A stretch of DNA of 64,000 bases, from positions 312,875-376,874 of the forward strand of contig JAIQFV010000002.1 in assembly GCA_020073085.1 (NCBI GenBank). Direction: 5' to 3'. Position 1 is the first letter of the stretch; each line of letters begins with the position of its first letter. Origin of the DNA: Terriglobia bacterium (GTDB lineage Bacteria; Acidobacteriota; Terriglobia; JAIQFV01). Below are positions 30,709 through 39,346 of the stretch, one piece after another. A program made the translations under genes and the position numbers. Under the pieces are notes generated by a model. It saw only the letters and a program-made list of their open reading frames with translations. It did not search any database and was not told where the DNA came from.

Positions 30709-33700
30709 CTATCGTACTTTTTCCTCTTCCGGGATCTCTTCCACAACCGGCGTTCCCGTCTTCCACCACGAAAGCAGCCTTCTCCCCCAGTCATCCAGGA
30801 ACGTGTAGACGACCGGGACGATGATCAGGGTCAGAAGCGTGGACGTGATGAGGCCCCCGATGACGGCGCGCGCCATGGGTGCCCGCATTTCCGATCCGGC
30901 CCCGATTTCAAATGCCAGCGGCAGCATGCCGAAAATCATCGCCAGCGTGGTCATGAGGATCGGGCGCAGCCGGATCTTGGCGGCGGCAACCAGCGCCTGT
31001 CCCCGCTCCATTCCTTCACGCCGCAGACGATTGGCGTAATCCACCAGCAAGATGGCGTTCTTGGTCACCAGGCCCATCAGCATGATCACGCCGATCATGG
31101 ACATGATGTTGAGCGTGTCGCGGCTGAGCCACAAAAGGACCGCGACTCCGAGCAGGGACAGCGGCAAGGAGAGCATGATGGCCAGCGGGTGAAAGAAACT
31201 CCGGAACTGCGAGGCCAGGATCGCGTAGATGAAGATGACCGCAAGGATCATGGCGCGGTTGATGTAATAGAAAGTCTCGCGCATGTCCTCCGCCTGGCCA
31301 GTGTAATTGACCTGGACGCCGGCAGGGAGTTGGATCCCGCCGTTCAGGCCGCGCAGTTCATCCACCACATCACCCAGCGGACGATCCTGTGTGGAGGCCA
31401 TCACCCGGACCTCGCGCATGAGGTCGCGGCGCCGGATCAGGGACGGGGCTTCAGATTCTTCCAGCTGTGCCACCAGGGAGAGGGGAACCATGGATCCCGT
31501 TGTCGGAAGAGCCGTCATCACCGGTACGGAAATGTCGGCTAGATCCTCACGCAAGCGTCGCTGGTCCTCCTCCAGCCGGACCCGGACATCGTAGGCATCC
31601 CCGTCCGCGTCCTGATACTGCGAGACCACTTCGCCGGCCACCAGCCCGCGCACGATGGAGGCGACGGTCCCGAGGTCAAGTCCGAGGTCGGAAGCGGCCT
31701 TGCGGTCCACCTGAATACGGATTTCCGGCCTTGGATCTTCGCGGCTGGTATCCACATCCGTTGTTCCCCGCACGCTTCGGGCGCGATCCATGATTTGGGC
31801 GGCGACCGAGTTCAGTTTATCGAGGTCCGTTCCCCGCACGCTGATCTGGATGGGTCGGGCCTCGCCCATCTGCTCAGCCTCTTCCACGCTGGATCGGAGG
31901 ACCGGCCAGCGCGCAAGTTCTACACGCAATGCCTGCCGCAATTGCAGGTCGCTCAACTTGCGCTGCCGTTTGGGAGTCAGTTTGACGTAGACATTCCCTT
32001 CATTCACGGGGGTCGTTCCGCCGGCGCCAATCGTGACGAAGGAGTAAGCAATACCTGCCTGACGGCGGAGCATTTCGGTCATGCGGCGCCCCACCGCCGT
32101 GGTTTCACGCAGCGTGGTGCCGGGAGGCATCTTGAAGGAAATTTGAAATTCCTCGCGGTCATAGTCCGGGAAGAAAGCACTGCCCACCCGCCCAAAGAAG
32201 AAGACACTCGCCACCACCGAAAGCGCACCCATCCCCACCACCGCCAGACGATGCTTGAGAGCCCAGGAAAGACCTCCTCCCAGGACTTGCTGCAGCGATT
32301 CCACTTTCCGGTTCATTTTTTCGAGCTGGCGGCTGAGCCATCCTCTCCGGCGGCCGGTCTCGATGGCCGGATCGTACCAACGGGAGGACAACATGGGATC
32401 GAGGGTGAAGGAAATGAAGAGAGAAACCAGGACGGCAAAGCCCACCGTCATTCCGAACTGGTAGAAGAAACGTCCGACAATGCCGCCCATGAAGGCCACG
32501 GGCACAAAGACGGCAAGAATGGTGAAGGTGGTCGCCATCACTGCAAGGCCGATCTCTGTGGTCGCTTCAGCCGCCGCGGTCATGTGGTCGGTGCCGCCCT
32601 CCATGTGCCGCACGATGTTTTCGCGGACAACGATCGCATCGTCAATCAGCATTCCGATGGCTAAGGACAGACCCATCAGCGTGAGGACATTCAGGGTGAA
32701 TCCCAGCGCCCGCATGATGATGAAGGCGCTGATCACCGACACGGGGAGGGTCAACCCGGTGATGACCGTGCTCCGCCAGCTGTTCAGGAAAACGAAAACG
32801 ACCAACACGGTCAGGATCGCACCGAGAATCAGCGTCGTGCGTACATCCTCGACCGCATCCCGAATGAAAATCGAGTTGTCGCGGACCACGCGCAGTTCAA
32901 CGCCTTTGGGCATCTCGGATTGCAGTTGGTGAAGGCCCTCCTTGACGTGATCGGCGACATCCACGGTGTTGGCCCCGGTTTGCTTCTGAATTTCGAGCGC
33001 CAGGGCGGGCTCCCCGTCCAGAAGCGAAAAGCTGCGCTGCTCTTCTATCCCATCCTCGACTTTCGCGATCGCGGAAAGCGGGATCGGATAACCGTTGCGC
33101 TCGGAAATAATGAGGGGTTTGAAATCACGCGGCTCTTTGGCCCGTCCGGCCACCCGGACCAACGACTCGCGGATCCCCTGATCCAGTTTGCCCGCGGGGA
33201 CATCCAGGTTTTCCCGCCGCAAGGCTTCAAGGACCTCAGGGTAGCTCAGTCCAAAGGATTTCATCTTGTCGCGGTCCACAAGAATTTGAATCTCCCGGCG
33301 GGCCGCGCCCACCAGGCGAATCTGTCCCACCCCGGAGACGTTTTCCAGCCTCCGTTTCAACACCTTTTCGGAGAGGGTCGTCAGGGCCTTCGCATCCAGG
33401 TTCGGCGAAAGGACCGCCACCGACAGAATGGGCAATTCCTCCATGCGAAGCTGCTGGATCACCGGCTCCTTGACCTCGCGAGGGAACAGGCTGCGAACTC
33501 CGTTAATTTTATTCTGGATCTCCTGAAGGGAGGTCACGATGTTGGTTCCTAACTGGAACTCAACGACGACGCTGGAGAATCCCTCGGTGGTGGTGGAATT
33601 GATGTGACGGATTCCGCTGATCGGGTTGACGGCCTCTTCGATGCGCTTGGTGACTTCGGTCTCCACCGTCTCGGGTGCAACCCCGGGATACTGGGTATTG

Positions 33701-33840
33701 ACGCTGACCACCGGGATATCGACGTTTGGAAAAAGATCGATCTTCAACTCCGTATACGAGAAGATTCCAATGACGACGAGGGCAACGACCATCATCGTGG
33801 CGAAGACTGGCTGTTTGATGGAGAGATTGGAGAGAAACAT
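30709..33840 (-). CDS. RND multidrug efflux pump, inner-membrane transporter (HAE1/AcrB family)
   Basis: 1043 residues, full AcrB-type length: two sets of six membrane helices, each followed by a large periplasmic loop. The proton-relay Asp pair is present in 'LSLAIGMLIDDAIVVRENIVRHM' (TM4). The N-terminus 'LSIKQPVFATMMVVALVVIGIFSYTELKIDLFPNVDIPVVSVNTQYPGVAPETVE' is typical of HAE1 pumps, and the 'MGLVTKNAILLVDYAN' segment marks the C-half. It exports drugs or other amphiphiles using the proton gradient. It is the last gene of the TetR-OMF-MFP-RND operon, separated from the adaptor gene by a 232-bp spacer filled with inverted heptamer arrays. Confidence 0.95.
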   Translation of the reverse strand: MFLSNLSIKQPVFATMMVVALVVIGIFSYTELKIDLFPNVDIPVVSVNTQYPGVAPETVETEVTKRIEEAVNPISGIRHINSTTTEGFSSVVVEFQLGTNIVTSLQEIQNKINGVRSLFPREVKEPVIQQLRMEELPILSVAVLSPNLDAKALTTLSEKVLKRRLENVSGVGQIRLVGAARREIQILVDRDKMKSFGLSYPEVLEALRRENLDVPAGKLDQGIRESLVRVAGRAKEPRDFKPLIISERNGYPIPLSAIAKVEDGIEEQRSFSLLDGEPALALEIQKQTGANTVDVADHVKEGLHQLQSEMPKGVELRVVRDNSIFIRDAVEDVRTTLILGAILTVLVVFVFLNSWRSTVITGLTLPVSVISAFIIMRALGFTLNVLTLMGLSLAIGMLIDDAIVVRENIVRHMEGGTDHMTAAAEATTEIGLAVMATTFTILAVFVPVAFMGGIVGRFFYQFGMTVGFAVLVSLFISFTLDPMLSSRWYDPAIETGRRRGWLSRQLEKMNRKVESLQQVLGGGLSWALKHRLAVVGMGALSVVASVFFFGRVGSAFFPDYDREEFQISFKMPPGTTLRETTAVGRRMTEMLRRQAGIAYSFVTIGAGGTTPVNEGNVYVKLTPKRQRKLSDLQLRQALRVELARWPVLRSSVEEAEQMGEARPIQISVRGTDLDKLNSVAAQIMDRARSVRGTTDVDTSREDPRPEIRIQVDRKAASDLGLDLGTVASIVRGLVAGEVVSQYQDADGDAYDVRVRLEEDQRRLREDLADISVPVMTALPTTGSMVPLSLVAQLEESEAPSLIRRRDLMREVRVMASTQDRPLGDVVDELRGLNGGIQLPAGVQVNYTGQAEDMRETFYYINRAMILAVIFIYAILASQFRSFFHPLAIMLSLPLSLLGVAVLLWLSRDTLNIMSMIGVIMLMGLVTKNAILLVDYANRLRREGMERGQALVAAAKIRLRPILMTTLAMIFGMLPLAFEIGAGSEMRAPMARAVIGGLITSTLLTLIIVPVVYTFLDDWGRRLLSWWKTGTPVVEEIPEEEKVR

Positions 33841-33873
33841 GTTAGCCTTTTCCTGCTGGGTTGGTTCCCGGTG

Positions 33874-34069
33874 ATACAGAAATCAGAAGTCGGAGAAGAG
33901 GTGAAAGGGAATAGGTGATAGGTAGTAGGGGTTAAGGCTTCAAGCCCAATCGCAGATACAAAGACCTGAAAAATCCGATAGTATCTCTAAACTGAATACA
34001 CACGGCATTTGATCCGCAGTGTCTATTGCCTATCACCAATTACCTACCACCTATTCCCTATCACCTCCC
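33874..34069. repeat. Inverted pair of heptameric repeat arrays in the adaptor-pump spacer
   Basis: 33874-33929 holds eight consecutive 7-base units ending in GA or GG (for example GAATAGG, TGATAGG). 34028-34069 holds six units of the complementary kind (CCTATCA, CCTATTC). The two arrays are inverted relative to each other and could pair as a long stem in the operon mRNA, with a loop of about 98 bases. The right array ends three bases before the stop codon of the adaptor gene. Confidence 0.75.
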
Positions 34070-34072
34070 AGC

Positions 34073-35278
34073 CTACTTCTTCCCCGCCGCAATCCGCACG
34101 CCTTCCGCCAGTTCCAAATTCTGTTCCACAACCACCCGTTCTCCCGGCTTGAGACCCTGCGCCACCTCGATGGTGTTGGATTGTTCGAGCCCGAGGCGGA
34201 CTTCACGCTTTCGCGCCTGGTCCTGCTCGACAATGTAGACGAAGGGAGGCTCACCGGTGCGGCGCCAGATCGCATCGGCGGGCACGACCAGCGCATTGAG
34301 TTTCTTGCCCACCACGATCCGCCCCTTGGCAAACATCCCTGCCTTGAGTTTTCCGGAGGGATTGGGGACCGCAGCTCGAACGGGAAGGGAGCGGTTTTGA
34401 GTTTGAACCCCGGAGCTGATGGTCAGGAGGGTGGCCGTGAACTCCTCGCCGGGGAACGCCGCGACTCCAAATCGGATCACCTGTCCTTTCGCGATGCGCC
34501 CAATGTCAGAGGAGGCGACCAGGGATTCAAGCTCCAACCGCTGGTTGTCGACCAGCCGATAGACGATCGCCATCACGTCGACATAGCTGCCCGGATTCCA
34601 CGGCTTGCGTTCCACCGTTCCGGCGATGGGAGAGATAATGCGGCAATCATTGAGGTGTTTCTGCGCCATCTGGAGCGACTGCTTTGCCTGCTCGACTTGT
34701 GCCTCTCCCAGCTTGACCTGGGCGTGTGCATCCCGGCTTGCCATTTGCGCCGCCAGCAAATCCTTGTCGGTGATGCCGCCGGAACGCAGCAGGTTCTGGG
34801 CGCGCTCCTGCTCTGTTTTCGCATGCTCTTCCGCCACGTGCATGCGATCCAATGCAGCCTGGGCGACCTCGAGGTTGGCGTGGGCCTGTCCCACCGAAAG
34901 GCGGGCGTTGGCGTCGTCGAGTTGGGCCAGCAATTCGCCCTGGCTGACGGCATCCCCCTCCTGTTTCCGCAGGGCGATGATACGTCCCGCAAATTCGGTC
35001 TTCACGTCCACGGCAACCGAAGAAACCAGGGATCCGGTTACATCAACGAATTCCTCGAGGGCGCGCGGTTCCAGTTGGATCGTCTTCACATTCAACGCCG
35101 TAGCTGCCGCCGGTTTGGGATCTTGTTTGGAGCAGCCGGGAACAAAGATCAACAACAGGGCGAATAGGCTTCCGCAAAATCGGCATGCCCGGGGGCGCCA
35201 AATCCAGGGCGTCCCGGTCCCTGCGCGCGCCGCACCCTGGTATTGACGACTGAACGTTTTACTGGCTCGATTTTGCAT
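34073..35278 (-). CDS. RND periplasmic adaptor (membrane fusion) lipoprotein
   Basis: About 401 residues from ATG 35278 (MQNRASKTF), which overlaps the end of the tolC-type gene by 20 bp. A hydrophobic stretch ends in the lipobox-like FVPGC, so it is probably a lipoprotein. The order is adaptor-typical: a beta strand 'VDVTGSLVSSVAVDVKTEFAGRIIALRKQEGDAVSQGELLAQLDDANARL' (lipoyl half motif), a long alpha hairpin, the second lipoyl half 'IISPIAGTVERKPWNPGSYV', a beta barrel and a C-terminal membrane-proximal domain. It links the pump to the outer-membrane channel. Confidence 0.93.
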   Translation of the reverse strand: MQNRASKTFSRQYQGAARAGTGTPWIWRPRACRFCGSLFALLLIFVPGCSKQDPKPAAATALNVKTIQLEPRALEEFVDVTGSLVSSVAVDVKTEFAGRIIALRKQEGDAVSQGELLAQLDDANARLSVGQAHANLEVAQAALDRMHVAEEHAKTEQERAQNLLRSGGITDKDLLAAQMASRDAHAQVKLGEAQVEQAKQSLQMAQKHLNDCRIISPIAGTVERKPWNPGSYVDVMAIVYRLVDNQRLELESLVASSDIGRIAKGQVIRFGVAAFPGEEFTATLLTISSGVQTQNRSLPVRAAVPNPSGKLKAGMFAKGRIVVGKKLNALVVPADAIWRRTGEPPFVYIVEQDQARKREVRLGLEQSNTIEVAQGLKPGERVVVEQNLELAEGVRIAAGKK

Positions 35279-36653
35279 CAGTGGCCTCTTGTGGTTCCAC
35301 GGGATCCTGACCCATGACGAAACGGAGCAGTGCCCGGGCGAGGGTGTGATCGTAAAGCCCCTGCAGAAGGGTTTGGCGCGCCAGGACCAGCGCGAGCTGG
35401 GAATCAAAGACATCGAGCGTGGTGGCAGCCCCGTATTTGTAATTATTCTGCATCATCTCCAGGACCCGTTCCGCTTGCTGGACGTTCAGGCGCGCGGCCT
35501 CGATGGTCTTAGCCGCCCGTTCCAAATCGTCCAGGGCGGTCTGCGCCTCCAGCCGGACGACATCCTCCTGCGCTGTCCGGGTGAGGCGTGCAATTCGCTG
35601 CTGGGCCAGGGCTTGCTCTACCAGTCCAGACCGCCTGCCGCCGTCATATACTGGAAGCGTGAAATTGAATGAAAAATTCCAGCGGGTGAAGTCCCGGTTA
35701 GTCAGATTCGAAGGATCGCGAGCCTGCAAGCCATAAGACCCATTGAAATCGAGACGGAGTCCGCTTTCTGCATGCGCCAGACGAAGCGCCATCTCAGATT
35801 CCTGCTCGTTGATTTTCAGCCTCTTCAGCTCCGGCCTTTTGGCCATGGCGTCCTGGACGATGGCTTGGACATCCAAGCGGGTCCAGGGTATGAAGATCAA
35901 CTGGCCGTTTGCCTGGGTGGGGAAGTCCACCGGCCGCACTAGCAGGTTATTCAGGACTGACCGCGCTTGACGAACGGCGTTCTCCGCCCGGATGAGATCG
36001 GGTTGGGCGTTGGCCAAACTTACCTGGGACCGCAGCACATCCACTTCCGTGGCGACTCCTGCTTGATAGCGGCTGCGTGCCAGCTGGAGTTGGCGTTCGC
36101 GTTGTTGGATGGTCTCGCGGCTCACCCCGAGCCGGTCCTCTGCCAGGAGGAGGTCATAAAAGGCCCGGATCGTGCGCAGCCGGATGTCTTGTTCGGCTCG
36201 AACCTGGTCCGTAGCGACCCCATCGTTTTCCAGGCCGGCCAGTTTGAGCGCTGTCCCCACCTTTCCCGAGGTGTACAGCGGCTGGGAAATCCCGATGCTG
36301 TAATCAAACAGGTTGGACCCTCGCGGGACCAGGCCTTCCCGGATGTCGGGCGGGATCGCATCAAAACTCGAGGCGTTCAAGAAGGACGGGTCGCGCAGCC
36401 GCAGTGCATTGGAATAAATCGTAATCTGGGGCAGGGCTTGAGCCCGGACCTCCCGTACACGACCTTTCATGGCGTCCACCTGGGCGCGCGCGATCAAGGC
36501 CTGCGGGTTACGCTCCAGAGCCAGGGCCACCGCCTCTTGCAGGGTGAGCGCCCGTTGCTCTTCCGGGACGGACGCGAATCCCGCCACGCCCCCCCAAACA
36601 ATGATGAGGACAAGAAGTATTCCCTGGAGAGTCTTGTATCTTTTTCGTCGCAT
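35259..36653 (-). CDS. TolC-family outer-membrane efflux channel
   Basis: About 464 residues from ATG 36653 (MRRKRYKTL), placed five bases after the TetR stop; a TTG start at 36686 is possible. Signal peptide 'LQGILLVLIIVWGGVAGFA'. Two OEP repeats follow: the first begins 'ALTLQEAVALALERNPQALIARAQVDAMKGRVREVRAQALPQI', the second 'VQDAMAKRPELKRLKINEQESEMALRLAHAESG'. The repeats form the alpha-barrel tunnel. It is the exit duct of the tripartite pump and lies between the regulator and the adaptor. Confidence 0.93.
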   Translation of the reverse strand: MRRKRYKTLQGILLVLIIVWGGVAGFASVPEEQRALTLQEAVALALERNPQALIARAQVDAMKGRVREVRAQALPQITIYSNALRLRDPSFLNASSFDAIPPDIREGLVPRGSNLFDYSIGISQPLYTSGKVGTALKLAGLENDGVATDQVRAEQDIRLRTIRAFYDLLLAEDRLGVSRETIQQRERQLQLARSRYQAGVATEVDVLRSQVSLANAQPDLIRAENAVRQARSVLNNLLVRPVDFPTQANGQLIFIPWTRLDVQAIVQDAMAKRPELKRLKINEQESEMALRLAHAESGLRLDFNGSYGLQARDPSNLTNRDFTRWNFSFNFTLPVYDGGRRSGLVEQALAQQRIARLTRTAQEDVVRLEAQTALDDLERAAKTIEAARLNVQQAERVLEMMQNNYKYGAATTLDVFDSQLALVLARQTLLQGLYDHTLARALLRFVMGQDPVEPQEATDAKSSQ

Positions 36654-36658
36654 CGAGA

Positions 36659-37270
36659 CTACCGCCCGGTAGGTTTGCCGGTACAACCCCGGAGGAGTAA
36701 ATCCACCTGGCGCTGGGCGTGCGAGCGATCGAGGGTGGGTTTGCCCGTGATGAGAAAGTCCATGATGTGGAGCGCGGCGATTCCGCCCAAAGCCTCGGCA
36801 ATTTCCGTGGGCCGCCCATGCAATTCGCCATTCTTGATGCCTTCGCGGACGATCTCTTGCATCAATCGCTGGTCGAATTGGCCCAGCTCGATAATGTCAA
36901 TCGGGGGAGTGCCCTTCTCGGCTGCAAACATCATCCTGAATCCCAGCCGAATCAACTGTGGGCTCTTGCGGGTAAAGGTGAACATGGCGTCCAGCACGTT
37001 GACGATCCTTTGTTCGGCGCCCTTGCCTCGTCCCGAGGCCCGCAGGAGCGCCTTGCGATACTCGTTCGAGGCATCGAGAATCAACTCCTGGTAGAGCTGC
37101 TCCTTGCTGCCAAAATGGTAATACAGGACAGGTTTGGTAATTCCCGCCGCCGCGCAGATTTCACGCGTCGAGGTGGCGGCATAGCCCTGTTGGGCGAAGA
37201 GCGCCGTGGCGGCCGCATGAATCGCCTGCCGGGTGGTGCCGTTGCGGGGGTGTGTGCGCTCATTCTGCAT
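36659..37270 (-). CDS. TetR/AcrR family repressor of the efflux operon
   Basis: 203 residues from ATG 37270 (MQNERTHP). The frame stays open upstream through the repeat elements, but the promoter at 37282-37309 rules that out. The DNA-binding helix-turn-helix reads 'TALFAQQGYAATSTREICAAAGITKPVLYYHFGSKEQLYQELI' (about residues 22-64). The C-terminal ligand domain is typical in length. It is first in the operon and its own promoter carries a near-palindromic site, so autorepression relieved by a pump substrate is likely (inference). Confidence 0.93.
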   Translation of the reverse strand: MQNERTHPRNGTTRQAIHAAATALFAQQGYAATSTREICAAAGITKPVLYYHFGSKEQLYQELILDASNEYRKALLRASGRGKGAEQRIVNVLDAMFTFTRKSPQLIRLGFRMMFAAEKGTPPIDIIELGQFDQRLMQEIVREGIKNGELHGRPTEIAEALGGIAALHIMDFLITGKPTLDRSHAQRQVDLLLRGCTGKPTGR

Positions 37271-37309
37271 ACCGACCGGTAAGTATATAAAGTCAGGCAA
37301 TATTGTCAA
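37269..37309 (-). promoter_or_regulatory. Promoter and likely TetR operator of the efflux operon
   Basis: On the minus strand, TTGACA (37304-37309) and TATACT (37282-37287) are spaced by 16 bp, a near-consensus sigma-70 promoter. ATACCGACCGGTAAGTAT (37269-37286) is an 18-bp imperfect palindrome (7 of 9 pairs). It covers the -10 and runs into the start codon; its core ACCGACCGGT resembles operators of AcrR-type regulators. The leader is very short, so the repressor mRNA may be nearly leaderless. Confidence 0.7.
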
Positions 37310-37403
37310 GGAAATTGTGATCCGGGAGAGCGCGAGGATGGACTTCCGAAGCTCAGGTAAATCCATCAATCCGCCGCGGTTTGGTGGCGGTGATGGTTGG
37401 TTT

Positions 37404-37520
37404 GGTAGCCCCGCCACGTTGTCGTGGCGGGGGCCTTTGTGCGCGGGATGCAAAGAACCAGGGTTTATGACGCACGGCAGGCAAAAGCCCCCGCCGGCAA
37501 AGAACGCAGGCGGGGCTACC
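37404..37520. repeat. MITE-like element, copy 1
   Basis: A 117-bp unit bounded by exact inverted ends GGTAGCCCCGCC and GGCGGGGCTACC. An almost identical unit lies 26 bp further on. Inside there is an inner inverted segment (GCCACG...CGTGGC near the left end and 'CCCCCGCCGG' on the right). No coding capacity. It sits between the TetR promoter and the bicupin gene. Confidence 0.7.
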
Positions 37521-37546
37521 AAAGCATTAGAGTGAAGTGAAGTATG

Positions 37547-37664
37547 GGTAGCCCCGCCACGTTGTTGTGGCGGGGGGCCTTTGTGCGCGGGATGCAAAGA
37601 ACCAGGTTTTATGACGCACGGCAGGCAAAAGCCCCCGCCGGCAAAGAACGCAGGCGGGGCTACC
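37547..37664. repeat. MITE-like element, copy 2
   Basis: 118 bp, same inverted ends as copy 1 and differing from it at only a few positions. A degenerate third start (GGTAGCCTCGGC) appears at about 37690. The two copies in direct orientation suggest a recent local duplication. Confidence 0.7.
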
Positions 37665-37720
37665 AAACCATCGGAGCGAAGGAAGTGTGGGTAGCCTCGG
37701 CATGTTGCTGAAGAGTGCGC

Positions 37721-38410
37721 TTACTTGAGTTCAACATCGATCAGGTGGACTGCCGTTTTTCCCGCGTTGACGGCCGAATGGGTCGAGGGACCCGAAAAGG
37801 TGGCGGTGTCTTTCTTGAACTGAAGGGTTTCTTTCTTGCCGTCCTTGTCCGTGATCTCGGCGGTGCCATCAGTCAGGGCCACGGTAACATGGTCTCCATG
37901 GGTATGTGAGGCCATGCTTGCTCCCGGGGCGGAGCTGCCTTCAAACACACGGACATAGGCATTATCCAGCACCTGCTTGTAGGGGGCGGGTATGGCGGGA
38001 TTTCGGCCTTTTCCCGCAGCAGGCGCGGGTTGCTTGAACTCGATGATGATCGCATGCACCGTGGTCTTGCCAATATTTTCAGAGGCGTGGGTGCCAGCGG
38101 GCGAGAACATCACCGAGCCGCGTTTTGAATCGGCGGGGGATTGAGTGGATTTGCCATCCGAATTCGTCCATTTGATGGTCCCCGGTTCGAGCATCACGAC
38201 GAGGTTGTCGGGATGGGAGTGCTTCGGGGCGCTTGCTCCGGGTGCGACCTTTACGTCCAGTATTCGGACGCGGGCATTCTCGGAGATGACCTTGTAGAAG
38301 CCACCGGCCACCTTGACCGGATCTTGAGCCAACGAGGGGGAGACCATTGCCGACAGGATGCAGACAACCGCAATGGGCCACTTGAGAGCGGGAAGTTTCA
38401 TGCGAACCAT
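37721..38410 (-). CDS. Exported two-cupin protein
   Basis: 229 residues; ATG 38410 is preceded by AGGAGG at ideal distance. Signal peptide at about 10-28 (ends SLAQ). Two cupin domains follow. The first has 'PGASAPKHSHPDNLVVMLEPGTIKW', the second 'PGASMASHTHGDHVTVALTDGTAEI'; each carries the His-rich metal motif (HSH and HTH) and a closing 'H.i..E/V.l'. Both also keep the later 'GTHASENIG' or 'STHSAVNAG' His. It is a small periplasmic metal-binding protein; substrate unknown. It stands alone with repeats on one side. Confidence 0.82.
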   Translation of the reverse strand: MVRMKLPALKWPIAVVCILSAMVSPSLAQDPVKVAGGFYKVISENARVRILDVKVAPGASAPKHSHPDNLVVMLEPGTIKWTNSDGKSTQSPADSKRGSVMFSPAGTHASENIGKTTVHAIIIEFKQPAPAAGKGRNPAIPAPYKQVLDNAYVRVFEGSSAPGASMASHTHGDHVTVALTDGTAEITDKDGKKETLQFKKDTATFSGPSTHSAVNAGKTAVHLIDVELK

Positions 38411-38674
38411 GCTTTCCTCCTATTGAGATTGTTGAAATGAGGGTTGATAGGTCTCTTGCAAAGACCTCTTCTGCGAAGCACAAACGAGCGCGTTGCACCT
38501 TCGACCTTGAGGGGACGAGCTGCCCGGGTCAGCTCAAGTTTTTGTTGAATTGGCTTGTTGGAACTTGACGAAGGCTACCGCAGACCCAGGCTCAAGTCAA
38601 GCCATCCACGTTATATCCACGTTTCAGGAAAGACGCGGTGAATCGGTGCCATCCGCGCGGGCTGCCCAGGTCGA

Positions 38675-39124
38675 TCAGGGGAGATGTTCCAGGTCGTCGA
38701 GGTCTTTGTGCCTGCCGGCCGCCTGTTTGTTCCTTTTGAGGTGGGTCAGATCGATCAGATTCACCTCCACGTCGTCCCATTGATCCACGACCCGGGAGGC
38801 ATAACACTCTTCAAAGGTGACTCCGGAAATCCCGGTGAGGATCTCAATCCGGATGGGCGGAAGACCCATGCGGACGATTTGATTCTCTTTGAGAAAGACA
38901 TCAGTGGAAAGGGAGGGGAGATTGAAACCAAATTCTTTGAGAGCAGCAACGACTCGTTCAGCATTTGGCGGATTCGTGGCGATCCACACATCCAAATCGG
39001 CCGTGGCTCGCGGATAGCCGTGAAAGGCCACGGCGTAGCCGCCAATGAGGAGGTACTCAACGCGATGAAAGTTGAATAATTTCAAGAACTCTCTGAAGTC
39101 GGGTGGAAGACTGATGGTCGCCAT
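38675..39124 (-). CDS. Minimal nucleotidyltransferase-fold protein (DUF6036-like)
   Basis: 149 residues from ATG 39124. 'FNFHRVEYLLIGGYAVAFHGYPRATADLDVWI' (residues about 17-48) has the GG...R.T.DLDv pattern of the polymerase-beta superfamily, with the DxD metal pair in DLD. The tail 'LTHLKRNKQAAGRHKDLDDLEHL' is typical for these small transferases ('LK.a.gR.kDl.Dle.L'). Members pair with small proteins and some are toxin or abortive-infection components (family knowledge). Its start lies inside the preceding small gene in another frame (68-bp overlap), indicating coupling. Confidence 0.82.
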   Translation of the reverse strand: MATISLPPDFREFLKLFNFHRVEYLLIGGYAVAFHGYPRATADLDVWIATNPPNAERVVAALKEFGFNLPSLSTDVFLKENQIVRMGLPPIRIEILTGISGVTFEECYASRVVDQWDDVEVNLIDLTHLKRNKQAAGRHKDLDDLEHLP

Positions 39125-39269
39125 AATTGAGTCGTCGGAAGCTCTCGACCGCAAGCAGGCGTTCCTGGGCAGACTGGGCTTGCCAAAATGCTCTGTCGTT
39201 TGACCCGTCATCCCGGGGCACAACCGTCACTGCGGTCCTGTCCAGCTTAAATGAATTGAACGTGGTCAT
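39057..39269 (-). CDS. Small conserved partner of the nucleotidyltransferase
   Basis: 70 residues with a GAGGG site before the ATG. 'LDRTAVTVVPRDDGSNDRAFWQAQSAQERLLAVESFRRLNYG...TRLQRVLEIIQL' matches, by memory, a small family found just upstream of DUF6036-type nucleotidyltransferases. It overlaps the transferase gene by 68 bp in a different frame. No catalytic motif. Together the two look like a toxin-antitoxin-like or accessory pair; which one would be toxic cannot be told from the sequence. Confidence 0.7.
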   Translation of the reverse strand: MTTFNSFKLDRTAVTVVPRDDGSNDRAFWQAQSAQERLLAVESFRRLNYGDHQSSTRLQRVLEIIQLSSR

Positions 39270-39346
39270 GATCCCTCATGTTATCACAAAACCCTGGAGC
39301 AAGGAGTTCTGGAAAAGAATGCATTTTCTGCGTCGAGGGTCAGGGT

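Noticed and set aside
35967..37094. Plus-strand open frame of about 375 codons across the TolC and TetR genes.
   Set aside because: It runs antisense through two genes with clear family motifs and spans the boundary between them. No domain is visible.
37271..37666. Longer N-terminus for the TetR regulator through the repeat elements.
   Set aside because: The promoter and operator lie in this stretch, and the encoded peptide just repeats the MITE-like elements.
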